Position numbers and translations under genes: made by a program. From assembly GCA_012033255.1 (NCBI GenBank), contig JAAUSF010000016.1, positions 1-57,356 on the forward strand: a stretch of DNA of 57,356 nt. The letters are read 5' to 3'. Shown here one piece after another: positions 1-8,799 of this stretch; position 1 is the stretch's first letter; each line of letters opens with the position of its first letter. This DNA comes from Cyanobacteria bacterium RU_5_0 (lineage in GTDB: Bacteria > Cyanobacteriota > Cyanobacteriia > Elainellales > Elainellaceae). A model generated the notes under the pieces. That model was not told the origin of the DNA. It did no database searches and saw only the letters and a program-made list of their open reading frames with translations.

Positions 1-2
1 TC

Positions 3-1946
3 CCTCCCTCCCTCCTTCACCCCGATCCCCACGCTGCACCGCCCGGATTGATCGTTGAACGAAGTGGGTTGCCAATCTCGATCGTCGAAGCGGTTGCCAT
101 GCGCCAAGAGCTAGAGAATCTGATCGGTCGCTATGAAAGCATCCTGATTGCCGCTAACTCTGCTGACAGCGATCCAGATTTGGAAATGGCGGCACCCCCC
201 ACAACAGCGGCGATCGAAGAAGACGAAGAACGGCAGAAAGATGAGGATGAAGAGCCAGTTGAGCCAAATTTGACTGCCAGCGCAGATGACACGATCCCGG
301 TGAACGGGGCATCTATCGCCGCCAACGAGATTCTGCAAACGGCACAGCAGAAGTTAGAGGAGTTTAATCAGTTGGTCAGCGAACGCAATTATGCGGCGGC
401 ACGCGATCACTGGCTAGAAGCACGAGACTTACTTTGGGAAAACTTGCCAACCGATCGTCCGATCGCCCAGTCGGAAGTGCGGGCAATTTGGCTCGATCGC
501 GGGACGATTGTGGCGGCTCGATCGCGAGACGGATTGGCTCGAATCTTCGATCAGTTGGCGGCGGCGGGCATCAATACGGTCTTTTTTGAAACGGTGAATG
601 CGGGATACCCGATTTATCCGAGTGACGTGGCCCCGCAGCCAAACCCACTGACTCGTCGATGGGACCCTTTAGAAGCGGCGGTGGATTTGGCTCATGAGCG
701 CGGAATGGAACTTCATGCCTGGGTCTGGACATTTGCAGCAGGAAATCATGCTCACAACCGTGTTGTCAATTTGCCGATCGATTATCCAGGTCCTGTCATC
801 TCCGCTCATCCAGATTGGGCAGGCTATGACAATCGAGGCAATTTAATTCTGTCAGGACAGGAAGAACCGTTCCTTGATCCGGCAAATCCGGCAGTCCGAG
901 GCTATTTGCTCGATTTGTTTGAAGAAATCATCACTCGCTACGACGTTGATGGATTGCAACTCGACTATATCCGCTATCCATTCCAGAATGCGAATGCAGG
1001 GCGATCGTTTGGCTATGGCGTGGCAGCACGTCAACAGTTCCAGCGCATCACAGGCGTCGATCCGATCACGCTATCACCCGGAGGAAGCGATGAGCGATCG
1101 CGCCAACTCTGGCAACAATGGACAGAATTCCGCATTGAACAAGTGAACTCCTTCGTGGCGGATACCTCCGATCTGATTCACCGCCTCCGTCCCAATGTTG
1201 TCCTCTCCACTGCCGTATTCGCCCTTCCAGAACCCGATCGCCTCCAAAAAATTCAACAGAGTTGGGAAACCTGGGCACGAGCAGGCGAGGTAGACATGAT
1301 TGTTTTGATGACCTATGCGGCGGATACTCATCGATTACAGCAACTCGCGGCTCCCTGGCTATCTGAAAATGCCAATCTTGGCTCAACCATCATTCTGCCT
1401 GGAATTCGGATTTTGAATCTCTCGGATGCTGCTGTGTTCGACCAAATCCAGGCTCTGCGAGATTTACCCACGGAAGGATACGCCATCTTTGCGACTGCTC
1501 ATCTCCAGGAAACGCTGCAAGCCATCCTCACCCGCACTCAAGGCACAGGAGGCGCTGATCCCATCCCCTACCGCCAGCCCTTTGATGCTGCTCTCAACCG
1601 CTTCACTGCCCTCCGACGCGAATGGAGTTTTTTGCTCAGCCAAGATCAACTCTGGATTCGGGGTGAAAACCTGGAGGCATGGCGAACTGAAGCTGAAGCC
1701 TTGGAAGACGCATTAGCAGAATTAGCCAATGATCCCTCTAGTCGCCGCCTTGAGCAAGCCAGAACGCGATTGCAGACATTTCGATCGCAGTTTGCCGGCT
1801 GGATGCACCTGCAAGCCTTAACCGAAGACTATCGCGTTCAAACCTGGGAAAATCGCTTAGCCACGTTAGAAAATTTGCTGAACTACGGCGAACGAGTCGT
1901 CTTAGAGCAAGATTCTGACCAAGCCGCCCTGGAAAACCCGCAATAA
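3..1946 (+). CDS. GHL10-family glycoside hydrolase-like protein (5' end cut by window edge)
   Basis: This is a family-10-like (GHL10/DUF187) glycosyl hydrolase. The frame is open to the window edge, so the TTG at 48 is only the first possible start inside the window and the true N-terminus is missing. Numbering from that TTG, there is an acidic linker at about residues 55-75 (DEEERQ/EDEEPVEPN type), a TIM-barrel at about 145-500 starting at VRAIWLDRGTI, with LHAWVWTF and the barrel-strand motif DGLQLDYIRYPF, and a helical tail at about 510-632. GHL10 proteins are thought to act on envelope or extracellular glycans, but the substrate is unknown. The first in-frame codons read through a CCCTCCCTCC pyrimidine tract, giving a Pro/Ser/Leu string like those inserted in other genes here. 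A second member of the family lies at 12357. Confidence 0.8.
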   Translation, partial: PPSLLHPDPHAAPPGLIVERSGLPISIVEAVAMRQELENLIGRYESILIAANSADSDPDLEMAAPPTTAAIEEDEERQKDEDEEPVEPNLTASADDTIPVNGASIAANEILQTAQQKLEEFNQLVSERNYAAARDHWLEARDLLWENLPTDRPIAQSEVRAIWLDRGTIVAARSRDGLARIFDQLAAAGINTVFFETVNAGYPIYPSDVAPQPNPLTRRWDPLEAAVDLAHERGMELHAWVWTFAAGNHAHNRVVNLPIDYPGPVISAHPDWAGYDNRGNLILSGQEEPFLDPANPAVRGYLLDLFEEIITRYDVDGLQLDYIRYPFQNANAGRSFGYGVAARQQFQRITGVDPITLSPGGSDERSRQLWQQWTEFRIEQVNSFVADTSDLIHRLRPNVVLSTAVFALPEPDRLQKIQQSWETWARAGEVDMIVLMTYAADTHRLQQLAAPWLSENANLGSTIILPGIRILNLSDAAVFDQIQALRDLPTEGYAIFATAHLQETLQAILTRTQGTGGADPIPYRQPFDAALNRFTALRREWSFLLSQDQLWIRGENLEAWRTEAEALEDALAELANDPSSRRLEQARTRLQTFRSQFAGWMHLQALTEDYRVQTWENRLATLENLLNYGERVVLEQDSDQAALENPQ

Positions 1947-2018
1947 ACGCGATATGCAACTTTAGGGCTGGGAAGCTCTGGACTGGCTCTTGCTCCGTTA
2001 TTGAGTGGAGACAAGTTA

Positions 2019-2177
2019 ATGATGACCTATGGCGATCGTCTCAAACGATGGGTCGTTGTGCTTTTGCTGCCCAAAATGCAGCGAATTGATGTTGCCTCAC
2101 TTGAGAGGAAAATGAGTCTTCAAGAACAATTCAGCATCCGATCGATCGCCTATTTCCCCATCCAATGTAGCCGCTAA
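2019..2177 (+). pseudogene. possible remnant of a small cyanobacterial protein (52 aa ORF)
   Basis: A 52-codon ORF begins with two ATGs. Its first half (YGDRLKRWVVVLLLPKMQR) recalls the start of a common small cyanobacterial protein of the type LKPWCIxRLLPNMQRxVVARF. After that the match is lost, and the last 80 nt overlap the 3' end of the DHH-CBS-CCA gene on the other strand. The resemblance is from memory. It is probably a decayed or truncated copy, but a chance ORF cannot be excluded. Confidence 0.25.
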
Positions 2178-4958
2178 CAATGCATCCAAAATCGGTTTAT
2201 AATGTCGCCCAGGTTGATAGCCTAGTTTTCTCAAATCGTTGCCATCCAGAGGCGATTTTATCGTTGCCCAATGTGTTAGATAGTGCCAAATTTGTTTGCG
2301 AATCGATCGAGGAACAATCACAGCTAATAGCGTCAATGTTGACAGATCATACTGACTTAAATGTTGAAAAACTTGACTGGGACGCTGACAATTGGGTAAG
2401 ACCTCAGTGACATGAGTTTTGATTTCGGACAGATTGTGCAATCGTTGAATGCTATCTGCCGGAAGTTTCAAGTTTTCAGCGACTTTGATGCGATTGGTTC
2501 CCTCTAATCCACTTAGCATCACTTCCAGCAACGTCAGCCAATGATCCAAGTTCGATTGTGGATCGAAGCGTTTAAGCCAGCGATCAACTAATCGTAATTG
2601 CCACCATAATTGATCGGTCAAAACAAGATTGGAATGAATGCAGCACATCGCACCCAAATCTGCCAGTAATCGAATGGCTGACTTCCAATAAGGTGCTTGC
2701 AAGATATATTTCAACTCTTGCCGCAAACGAGTTTGTAAGGCTGGCGCTTTGTCCATCTCGGCTTGAATCCGGTGATAAACGCCACTGGCGATCGCATGGC
2801 GAATATAGCCTTCCGTTTGCGGATCAATTTGAAAGTTCAGTCGCACAGCAAACCGTACTGCACGGTAGATGCGAGTCGGATCTTCAATAAAACTATTGGC
2901 ATGAAGAACCCGAATTTGTTTCGCTTCCAAATCAAGCAATCCGCCGAAGAAATCCAGTATCTCACCCGTGCGGGGAGCCGTTAAACGAATCGCCATTGCA
3001 TTGATCGTGAAATCTCGTCGATACAGATCTTGACGAATCGAACTGGCTTCGACTTCCGGATTCGCGGCTGGATAAGGATAGAACTCCGTCCGAGCGGTGG
3101 CAATATCAACCCAAAGTGAATCTAGTGCTGGATCGTTATGCCACAGCAAAGCGGCAGTTTGAAACCGACCATGCACTTGCAGACGCGCATTTGGGTAGGT
3201 TTTTCGCAACGCTTTCGCCAATTCTACCCCCGCCGCTTGATCGGCAGCCCGATGAAAGCCATCAACGACCAGATCAATGTCGTCAATCGGTAGGGGCGAA
3301 TTGCCGTTCACCCTGACATCATCTGGATCGGCAAGCAGCAGATCGCGCACGGCTCCTCCCACCACATAAAGTTGCCAGCCTCGCTGCTCTGCCTGTTCTG
3401 CGGCAATCATCAGCACTTCCCAAAGCGGCAATGTCAGCCGATCGCGTAACAATCCTTGCACCACCTCTGGCAACAAACAAGAATTTCGGAGTGTCCTTTG
3501 TCCTTTGTCCTTTGTCTTTTGCTCCCCTCCTCTCTTATTCCCCTGCTCCCACCCGATCGCCTTCTCCCGATGCAACTGCCGCAATACATCGGTGCGAGTC
3601 ACAATCCCCACCAGATCGCTATTCTCCAAGACAGGCAACCGACCGATATCATACGTCACCATCAGCGACTCGATTTCGGGCAGAGGCGTATCAGGCGCGA
3701 TCGTTTTGAGGTTAGTGGTCATATAACCCTTAACCGGAGCATGGCTGAACCCGTGATGCAGGGCAATATCGAGATCACGACGAGAGATAATTCCGACCAG
3801 TTGATCGTCTGCATCGACGACTGATAGCCCAGAATGACCATAGCGTAATAGAATCCGTTGGGCTTCCGCGATCGTCGTTTCTGGTCGAATTGTGCGAACG
3901 GGCGAAGACATCAATTCTCTGGCAACGGGAGGATGGGGAAGTTGCGATCGCAGTTGTTCTACTAGCTGCATCAATACCGCATTCGGATCATCACTTCGGA
4001 GCGTCAACGCCGCCGCTTTGGGATGTCCTCCTCCCCCTAATGGTCTGAATAAGTGAGCTAAATCAATGCCTTCTGTGGAAACGGCTCCAGCACTGCTGCG
4101 CGATCGTCCAATCACGGTCAGCCGTTCATCCCCTGCACTCACGTTGTATCGAGCCGCCAACAATAGCACATCAGTTTCAGTCAAACTCAGGAGCCGGGAC
4201 GCCAGATTCGACAGCCCCGGAATATAAGTCTCTACTGACAGCAGTACCCAGGTTAGCGTAAAGCCTTGAATTGTTTCCATATGGAGATCTTCAAGGGCGA
4301 TCGTCAGCAAGTCCTGCATCTGCGGTGAAAGCCCCGGTTCCACATATTCTGCGATCGCCCGCAAACTTGCCCCTTGCGTCATTAGCCACGTCAACGCCGC
4401 CGCATCTCGCACCGTCGTATGGTCAAATGTCAGCGATCCCGTATCGACATGAATCCCCAACGCCATTACGGTTGCTTCAGCAGGGGTCAAGATGGGGGGA
4501 TGGGAAGATGGGGGGATGGGGAGAGGGAGGGATTTTTTCTCGTCAAGATGGATAGCGGATGGCTGGCAGTTCAACTGCTGCAATTGCTCTGCGATCAAGG
4601 TGGTGATCGCTCCTACGGGTTCAATTTGCTTTGAGGTCGCGGGAATGTCGCTTTCGCTATCCAAGTGGTGATCATAGACTGTGATCTCGACTCCTGGACG
4701 ATCTAGCCATTCGGCAGCTTTACCCAATCGATCGCGCCACTGCGTATCGACTACCGCGATCGTGCGGATTTGCTTTGGATTGACCGATCGCCGCTCGATC
4801 AACGCATACTCATCCCGATGCAACGCTAAAAAATCTCGCACTGTCGGGTGGCATCCTCCCGTCAAGACAATTCTTGCACCTGGACGCAGCCGCGCTAAGC
4901 CCACCGCCGCTCCTAGCGTATCGAAATCAGCCGTTGTGTGACAGAGGATGAGATCCAT
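2097..4958 (-). CDS. DHH-CBS-CBS-tRNA nucleotidyltransferase fusion (CCA-adding type)
   Basis: This 953-aa multidomain protein belongs to a group known in cyanobacteria. Residues 1-330 are a DHH/DHHA1 phosphoesterase: CHTTADFDTLGAA, DTQWRD, YDHHLDS and GGGGHPKAAA are all present. Two CBS domains follow at about 350-470. From about 500 comes a class II tRNA nucleotidyltransferase head (VVGGAVRDLLL, then DIDLVVDG carrying the metal-binding DxD) and a helical body to the end. It should add A or CCA to tRNA 3' ends. The role of the DHH part, perhaps oligo- or cyclic-dinucleotide hydrolysis, is inferred only from the fold. Two low-complexity inserts lie between domains or in loops, at nt 4487-4545 and 3477-3553. 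Both keep the frame and match intergenic repeats elsewhere in the window. Confidence 0.88.
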   Translation of the reverse strand: MDLILCHTTADFDTLGAAVGLARLRPGARIVLTGGCHPTVRDFLALHRDEYALIERRSVNPKQIRTIAVVDTQWRDRLGKAAEWLDRPGVEITVYDHHLDSESDIPATSKQIEPVGAITTLIAEQLQQLNCQPSAIHLDEKKSLPLPIPPSSHPPILTPAEATVMALGIHVDTGSLTFDHTTVRDAAALTWLMTQGASLRAIAEYVEPGLSPQMQDLLTIALEDLHMETIQGFTLTWVLLSVETYIPGLSNLASRLLSLTETDVLLLAARYNVSAGDERLTVIGRSRSSAGAVSTEGIDLAHLFRPLGGGGHPKAAALTLRSDDPNAVLMQLVEQLRSQLPHPPVARELMSSPVRTIRPETTIAEAQRILLRYGHSGLSVVDADDQLVGIISRRDLDIALHHGFSHAPVKGYMTTNLKTIAPDTPLPEIESLMVTYDIGRLPVLENSDLVGIVTRTDVLRQLHREKAIGWEQGNKRGGEQKTKDKGQRTLRNSCLLPEVVQGLLRDRLTLPLWEVLMIAAEQAEQRGWQLYVVGGAVRDLLLADPDDVRVNGNSPLPIDDIDLVVDGFHRAADQAAGVELAKALRKTYPNARLQVHGRFQTAALLWHNDPALDSLWVDIATARTEFYPYPAANPEVEASSIRQDLYRRDFTINAMAIRLTAPRTGEILDFFGGLLDLEAKQIRVLHANSFIEDPTRIYRAVRFAVRLNFQIDPQTEGYIRHAIASGVYHRIQAEMDKAPALQTRLRQELKYILQAPYWKSAIRLLADLGAMCCIHSNLVLTDQLWWQLRLVDRWLKRFDPQSNLDHWLTLLEVMLSGLEGTNRIKVAENLKLPADSIQRLHNLSEIKTHVTEVLPNCQRPSQVFQHLSQYDLSTLTLLAVIVPRSIRKQIWHYLTHWATIKSPLDGNDLRKLGYQPGRHYKPILDALLAATLDGEIGDRSDAELFLKTHFPLK
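3477..3553 (-). repeat. pyrimidine-rich tandem repeat inserted in frame (CBS to CCA linker)
   Basis: The plus strand shows GTCCTTT repeated three times, a TTTGTC variant, then CTCCCCTCC and CCCTGCTCCC. Read in the gene it gives a charged string (EQKTKDKGQRT) between the second CBS domain and the nucleotidyltransferase head, where the family has a short linker. Confidence 0.7.
4487..4545 (-). repeat. GGGGATGG-type repeat inserted in frame in the DHH domain
   Basis: The plus strand reads GATGGGGGGATGGGAAGATGGGGGGATGG and so on, the same kind of sequence as the intergenic tract at 45455. In the protein it gives LPLPIPPSSHPPI between two conserved DHH-domain segments, and the frame is kept. Confidence 0.7.
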
Positions 4959-5277
4959 AAAGTAAGGATAAAGGATGAAGGAAATGAGAGTTTGGTTAAT
5001 GCGATGTGCGGCTTAATTCCTCTAACCTTCAATTTTCCATCGAACAGGCAACGTGTGAACTTCGGACTGCTCCGCCAATACCCTACAAAAATCTGACAAA
5101 GAACCTTTAACGCTTACTACCTATTTCCCGACCTAACTCCATTTTCATCCTTCATCCTTCATCCTTCCCACTCGGTGCCAATTTCTGATAGGTTACTACC
5201 TAGGGGTGATTTAAAAAGCAGGTCATAATTGCTGTGCCTGCGATCGCCACACCCTATGCTGTATTGGGAGGAAAACG
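4959..5277. other. intergenic region upstream of psbZ, with tandem TTCATCC repeat
   Basis: No gene is seen. A short GCGATGTGCGGCTTAA stretch near 4999 resembles the end of the MITE-like repeats found at 38446 and 46949. A tandem TTCATCC tract lies at 5143-5169. The psbZ ribosome-binding site GGGAGG is at 5266-5271, six bases before the ATG. The psbZ promoter must lie here, but no convincing -35/-10 pair was recognised. Confidence 0.6.
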
Positions 5278-5466
5278 ATGGCTATTCTATTCCAAATTGC
5301 CCTCGCGGCTTTGGTGGTTATTTCGTTTGTTATGGTGGTTGCGGTTCCGGTTGCTTATGCGTCCCCGCAAAACTGGGATCAGTCTAAGCGATTGATCTTT
5401 TTAGGATCAGGGCTATGGGTGGTGCTTGTGCTTGTTGTTGGCGGACTCAACTACTTCGTGGTTTAG
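5278..5466 (+). CDS. psbZ: photosystem II protein PsbZ (Ycf9)
   Basis: A 62-aa protein of normal PsbZ length with two membrane helices (about 3-27 and 38-60) and the conserved loop [14 protein letters not shown]. PsbZ is a small photosystem II core subunit in the thylakoid membrane that stabilises PSII-antenna contacts. The start is fixed by a good Shine-Dalgarno site (GGGAGG, 6-base spacing). ribH follows 47 bases downstream on the same strand, an arrangement common in cyanobacteria, so the two may be co-transcribed. Confidence 0.95.
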   Translation: MAILFQIALAALVVISFVMVVAVPVAYASPQNWDQSKRLIFLGSGLWVVLVLVVGGLNYFVV

Positions 5467-5513
5467 GCTAGAGTTATGAAGCCGTGATGGTGATACTCTA
5501 GCGAATTTTCGAT

Positions 5514-6089
5514 ATGGCTGTTTTTGAAGGCACGTTTACCCACACTGAACCTCTACGATTTGCGATCGTTATTGGTCGTTTTAACGATCTGGTAACTGGC
5601 AAATTGCTAGAGGGTTGTCAAGATTGCTTAAAGCGCCACGGCATTGATCCTAATCCACAAGGAACTCAGGTTGATTATGCCTGGGTTCCTGGGAGTTTTG
5701 AGATCCCGCTCGTTGCTCGTCAGTTGGCGTTAACACATCGCTATGATGCCATCATCTGCTTGGGAGCGGTGATTCGCGGCTCTACTCCCCATTTTGACTT
5801 TGTAGCCGCAGAGGTTTCTAAGGGAATTGCCGCTACTCAGCTTCAAACTGGAGTCCCAGTTGTCTTTGGGGTTTTGACGACTGACACGATGCAACAGGCG
5901 CTTGAGCGGGCTGGAATCAAAAGCAATAAAGGATGGGAATATGCAATGAGTGCGATCGAAATGGCAAGCCTGATGCGGCAGATTCGATCCGCCAATCCCG
6001 ACTTACATGGAAACAGTCTTTCTGGCACCCACCCTCAACCTCTACCTGGCTCTCTTAAAAGTGCCGTCCTTACGGATCTTGCTGACTAG
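5514..6089 (+). CDS. ribH: 6,7-dimethyl-8-ribityllumazine synthase
   Basis: RibH condenses 5-amino-6-ribitylamino-uracil with 3,4-dihydroxy-2-butanone 4-phosphate, the penultimate step of riboflavin synthesis. The 191-aa protein shows the family blocks [39 protein letters not shown] and [20 protein letters not shown], with the catalytic His in the PHFDFV segment. About 30 extra C-terminal residues (Pro/Gly/Leu-rich) follow the core, as often seen in cyanobacterial RibH. It sits directly downstream of psbZ. Confidence 0.95.
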   Translation: MAVFEGTFTHTEPLRFAIVIGRFNDLVTGKLLEGCQDCLKRHGIDPNPQGTQVDYAWVPGSFEIPLVARQLALTHRYDAIICLGAVIRGSTPHFDFVAAEVSKGIAATQLQTGVPVVFGVLTTDTMQQALERAGIKSNKGWEYAMSAIEMASLMRQIRSANPDLHGNSLSGTHPQPLPGSLKSAVLTDLAD

Positions 6090-6187
6090 ACATTTCTGTG
6101 TATTACCCTACTCTTACGGATTCAAAAACTTGAAATTGAGTTGACAGATTGCTGGAAGTCTGGGAAACTAGAAATTGTCCGAATTTC

Positions 6188-6259
6188 GCGGGTATAGCTC
6201 AGTGGTAGAGCGTCACCTTGCCAAGGTGAATGTCGCGCGTTCGAATCGCGTTACCCGCT
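6188..6259 (+). tRNA. tRNA-Gly (anticodon GCC)
   Basis: A complete 72-nt cloverleaf. The acceptor stem GCGGGTA (6188-6194) pairs with TACCCGC (6252-6258), with discriminator T at 6259. The D arm is GCTC-AGTGGTAGA-GAGC-like, the anticodon stem TCACC/GGTGA flanks loop TTGCCAA (anticodon GCC), and the T-loop is TTCGAAT. The 3' CCA is not encoded, so a CCA-adding enzyme such as the one at 2097-4958 is needed. Confidence 0.96.
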
Positions 6260-6291
6260 TTCAAACCTATCTCGAACTTTCCAGTGTTCAC

Positions 6292-6342
6292 ATGAGATTT
6301 TGATCTTGGTGATACGTTTTCTTACCAAAATCCTAATCTCAT
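6292..6342 (+). repeat. imperfect inverted repeat downstream of tRNA-Gly
   Basis: Two 19-nt arms (6292-6310 and 6324-6342) match at 16 of 19 positions around a 13-nt loop. The sequence AGTGTTCAC occurs just before the first arm and again near 6397. It could be a terminator-like hairpin after the tRNA or part of a small mobile repeat. There is no U-tract. Confidence 0.5.
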
Positions 6343-6471
6343 TTGAAAAGAGTGTTAACAATCACTGATGACAACTGGGGTTGAGCTACATTGGAAAGTG
6401 TTCACCTCGGACAGATGAACATCTGCTAAAACAGCAATAGCCGGATTAATACTGAATTGGCTGTAGAGTGA

Positions 6472-6972
6472 ATGGGATCTCTACCCAGAGAGATATTTAA
6501 TCTGGTTAAACTGTTGCTAGCTTTTTTCAAATCTGAGCTAACTCACGTTGCGTTGCCCCTGCCTGTGCAATCCCAGAAACTTCAAAAAATTGATCTAAAC
6601 GCCGATTATCCTTGCCCCTGCCGCCGCCGGGGACGTTTAACGCCGATCGCCCTCACTGAAGCTTTCGGTTGCAATCGCTGTCAGCAAATTTTTGTAGTCC
6701 AGGACAATGGCTATGTTATTGAACAGCTTTCTACAAACTACCCTTATAAAAAAGCGTGGCGTTGGACTGGGAATCAGTGGAGCATCGCCCACGCAAGTTT
6801 GGGTAGGGGATATCTGCCACTGACCCTGGTGACGATTTTTGTCCTTGTCTTTTTGCTGCTCCTCACCACCTTACAGTCGCCACTGAGCAACAGTGTTACC
6901 TTCCGAGTCATTGCAGCGTTGGTGCTGTCGATGATGCTAGTCTTAATGCTGTGGTTAGTTTGTAGACGTTAG
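6472..6972 (+). CDS. conserved small membrane protein with a four-cysteine zinc-ribbon-like motif
   Basis: This 166-aa protein is of unknown function. Residues 45-75 contain C48-x-C50 and C67-x2-C70 (YPCPCRRRG, GCNRCQQIF), which could bind a metal. The C-terminal half has two membrane helices, about 114-133 and 144-163. There are only 17 bases between its stop and the proA-like start on the same strand, so the two probably form an operon. I recognise it as a cyanobacterial conserved hypothetical but cannot name a role. Confidence 0.75.
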   Translation: MGSLPREIFNLVKLLLAFFKSELTHVALPLPVQSQKLQKIDLNADYPCPCRRRGRLTPIALTEAFGCNRCQQIFVVQDNGYVIEQLSTNYPYKKAWRWTGNQWSIAHASLGRGYLPLTLVTIFVLVFLLLLTTLQSPLSNSVTFRVIAALVLSMMLVLMLWLVCRR

Positions 6973-6989
6973 TCGATGCGAAGGCGTTC

Positions 6990-8249
6990 TTGAATTCTTC
7001 ACCTGATCTAATTACTATTGCCCAGCGTGCCCACCAATCCTCGTTAATGTTGGCAGGTTTGAAGGGGACACACCGTAGTCGCGCACTCCAGCTCATGTCT
7101 GAGATTCTCCTGGAGAGGCAGGATGATATTTTGGAGGCAAACACGCTGGATTTGGAGGCAAGTCGGGAGATGGCGGTGCCTGAATTGGTGTTGGAGTGGT
7201 TGAAACTGACTCCAGAACGCCTTCAGACTGCTGGACAAATCCTTCAGCGATTGGCAGAACTGTCTGATCCTATCCAGCAGGTACTTAATATTCCAACGTA
7301 TCAAATTGATCAATGTCATACCTATTGTCAATTGATGCCCTTGGGTGTGATTGCGCTGGTGTATGAAGCATTTCCGGAGTTGGGAGTGATCGCTGCCGGA
7401 CTCTGCATCCGCACAGGCAACAGTTTGATTCTCCGGGGTGGTCCTGAAGCCAGTCACTCCAATCGGGTGATTACAGAAACATTACAAGTGGCGATCGAAG
7501 ACGCAAGTTTACCAATCGACTCTTTGCAACTCTTGCCATCGGATCAAGGGGATCTGACTCGTGAACTCGTGACCCAGGATCGGTATGTTAACTTAGTGAT
7601 TCCCTACGGTCGAGCGAGCTTAGTACAGCAGGTAATGCGGCAGGCAACGGCTCCTGTCTTGAAGTCTGCGATCGGCAATTGCTACCTCTACTGGTCGCCC
7701 TCTGGTAGCCTCGATATTGCTCGTTGGATGATTCTTGATAGCCATCGCAGCGAACCTGATCCAGTGAATGCGATCGAAAAGGTTCTGTTTCATCGTAATC
7801 ATAGCTCGACGGCGCTGACTGTGCTCTGGAATAGCCTCAAGGAGAAAGGCTTTGAGCTACGAGGAGATGCCAGACTAGTTGCCGAGTTTCCGGAGCTATT
7901 CACCATAGAAACCCGTACCTCCGAATGGGGACAAGCTTACTTAGACAACTCGATCGCGTTTAAACCCGTTGATGGGCTAGAGACGGCGATTAGCTGGATC
8001 AATCAATACAGTAGTGGTCACGCCGATTGCTTAGCCACTGAATCTTACCAGGAAAGCCGTCAATTTGCGCTTGGCATCAACAGTGCCATGACTTATATCA
8101 ATGCTTCCCCTCGCTTCTATCGCAATCCCAAGCGAGGAAGCTCGATCGCGCTTGGAATGTCCAACCAAAAAGGGCACCGTCGAGGGCTGATCAGCCTGGA
8201 AACCTTAACTACTATAAAACACATCGTCCAAGGCAACGGAATTGTCTAA
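6990..8249 (+). CDS. ProA-like protein (gamma-glutamyl phosphate reductase paralogue without the catalytic Cys)
   Basis: This 419-aa protein has the ProA aldehyde-dehydrogenase fold along its full length: ILEANTLDLEASR, MPLGVIALVYEAFPE, CIRTGNSLILRGG, APVLKSAIGNCYLY, and a C-terminal LETLTTIKHIVQGNG. True ProA reduces gamma-glutamyl phosphate to glutamate semialdehyde using the Cys of a GVCNA(M/A)ET motif. Here the segment reads DPVNAIEKVLFH, with Val259 in place of the Cys, and YESRPNV is replaced by YEAFPEL. I infer a divergent, probably non-reducing paralogue, with the real proline-pathway enzyme expected elsewhere. The TTG start at 6990 is the first possible after the upstream stop; MLAGLKG at 7047 is an alternative. 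Confidence 0.8.
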   Translation: MNSSPDLITIAQRAHQSSLMLAGLKGTHRSRALQLMSEILLERQDDILEANTLDLEASREMAVPELVLEWLKLTPERLQTAGQILQRLAELSDPIQQVLNIPTYQIDQCHTYCQLMPLGVIALVYEAFPELGVIAAGLCIRTGNSLILRGGPEASHSNRVITETLQVAIEDASLPIDSLQLLPSDQGDLTRELVTQDRYVNLVIPYGRASLVQQVMRQATAPVLKSAIGNCYLYWSPSGSLDIARWMILDSHRSEPDPVNAIEKVLFHRNHSSTALTVLWNSLKEKGFELRGDARLVAEFPELFTIETRTSEWGQAYLDNSIAFKPVDGLETAISWINQYSSGHADCLATESYQESRQFALGINSAMTYINASPRFYRNPKRGSSIALGMSNQKGHRRGLISLETLTTIKHIVQGNGIV

Positions 8250-8257
8250 AAAATTAA

Positions 8258-8274
8258 GGTGGGCATTGCCCACC
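8258..8274. terminator. hairpin terminator between convergent genes
   Basis: A perfect 7-bp stem GGTGGGC/GCCCACC with loop ATT lies between the convergent proA-like and lipoprotein genes, flanked by A-rich sequence on the left. It can serve both strands. The core is shared with the dispersed GTGGGCA/TGCCCA repeats of this window. Confidence 0.6.
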
Positions 8275-8286
8275 CTACTGTTTCAA

Positions 8287-8799
8287 TTAGTTACATAATT
8301 CGCCTGACCAATCTTGAGGTCCCCGACCGGGTTGGCATTTGTTTTGCTGCGTCACCTGAGTAATTTGCCAGAGCCGATTGGTATCGGTTGAACTGGGAGC
8401 AGGCTGAAACTCATAGCGAGTCCGAGTTGCATTGACTGAATCATCCTGCAACCCTCGGATGACAACAGTGACAACCGCTTTGCCGGGAGCGGGGTAGTTT
8501 AGCCGGATTTGCTCAGAGCCGATCGGTTCTCCAACGGGTTGCCGTAATTGAAATACCATTGCCATTGGGTCAACCGCAGGAGCAGGAAGCGTCAGAGTAT
8601 CGACGACTCTGAAATCATTTTTGCGTGGGGCAGATTCGGCTGAGCCGTCTTCAGTAGCGGCTTGCTCGGTAGTTGCATCTTGAGAATCAGATTGAGAATC
8701 AGACGTATTTGGTTCAGGAGCCTGACTGCATCCCACGATCGCAGCCATCAGGGTGGCGGCAAATCCCGCAGCAGTGAGAACATGAAATGCTTTAGTCAT
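8287..8799 (-). CDS. putative lipoprotein of unknown function
   Basis: A 170-aa protein with a lipoprotein signal peptide: positively charged start, hydrophobic stretch and lipobox AIVGC (Cys24). An acidic, Ser/Gln/Thr/Glu-rich linker (about 25-55) leads to a compact domain of about 110 residues with beta-strand-like alternation and two cysteines near the C-terminus (KCQPGRG, GELCN). It should be anchored in the periplasmic face of a membrane. No family recognised. Confidence 0.7.
   Translation of the reverse strand: MTKAFHVLTAAGFAATLMAAIVGCSQAPEPNTSDSQSDSQDATTEQAATEDGSAESAPRKNDFRVVDTLTLPAPAVDPMAMVFQLRQPVGEPIGSEQIRLNYPAPGKAVVTVVIRGLQDDSVNATRTRYEFQPAPSSTDTNRLWQITQVTQQNKCQPGRGPQDWSGELCN

Noticed and set aside
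48..1946. The two GHL10 proteins (window start and 12357) as a recent duplication
   Set aside because: They share only fold-level motifs, differ in length and domain edges, and are 10 kb apart without shared flanks.
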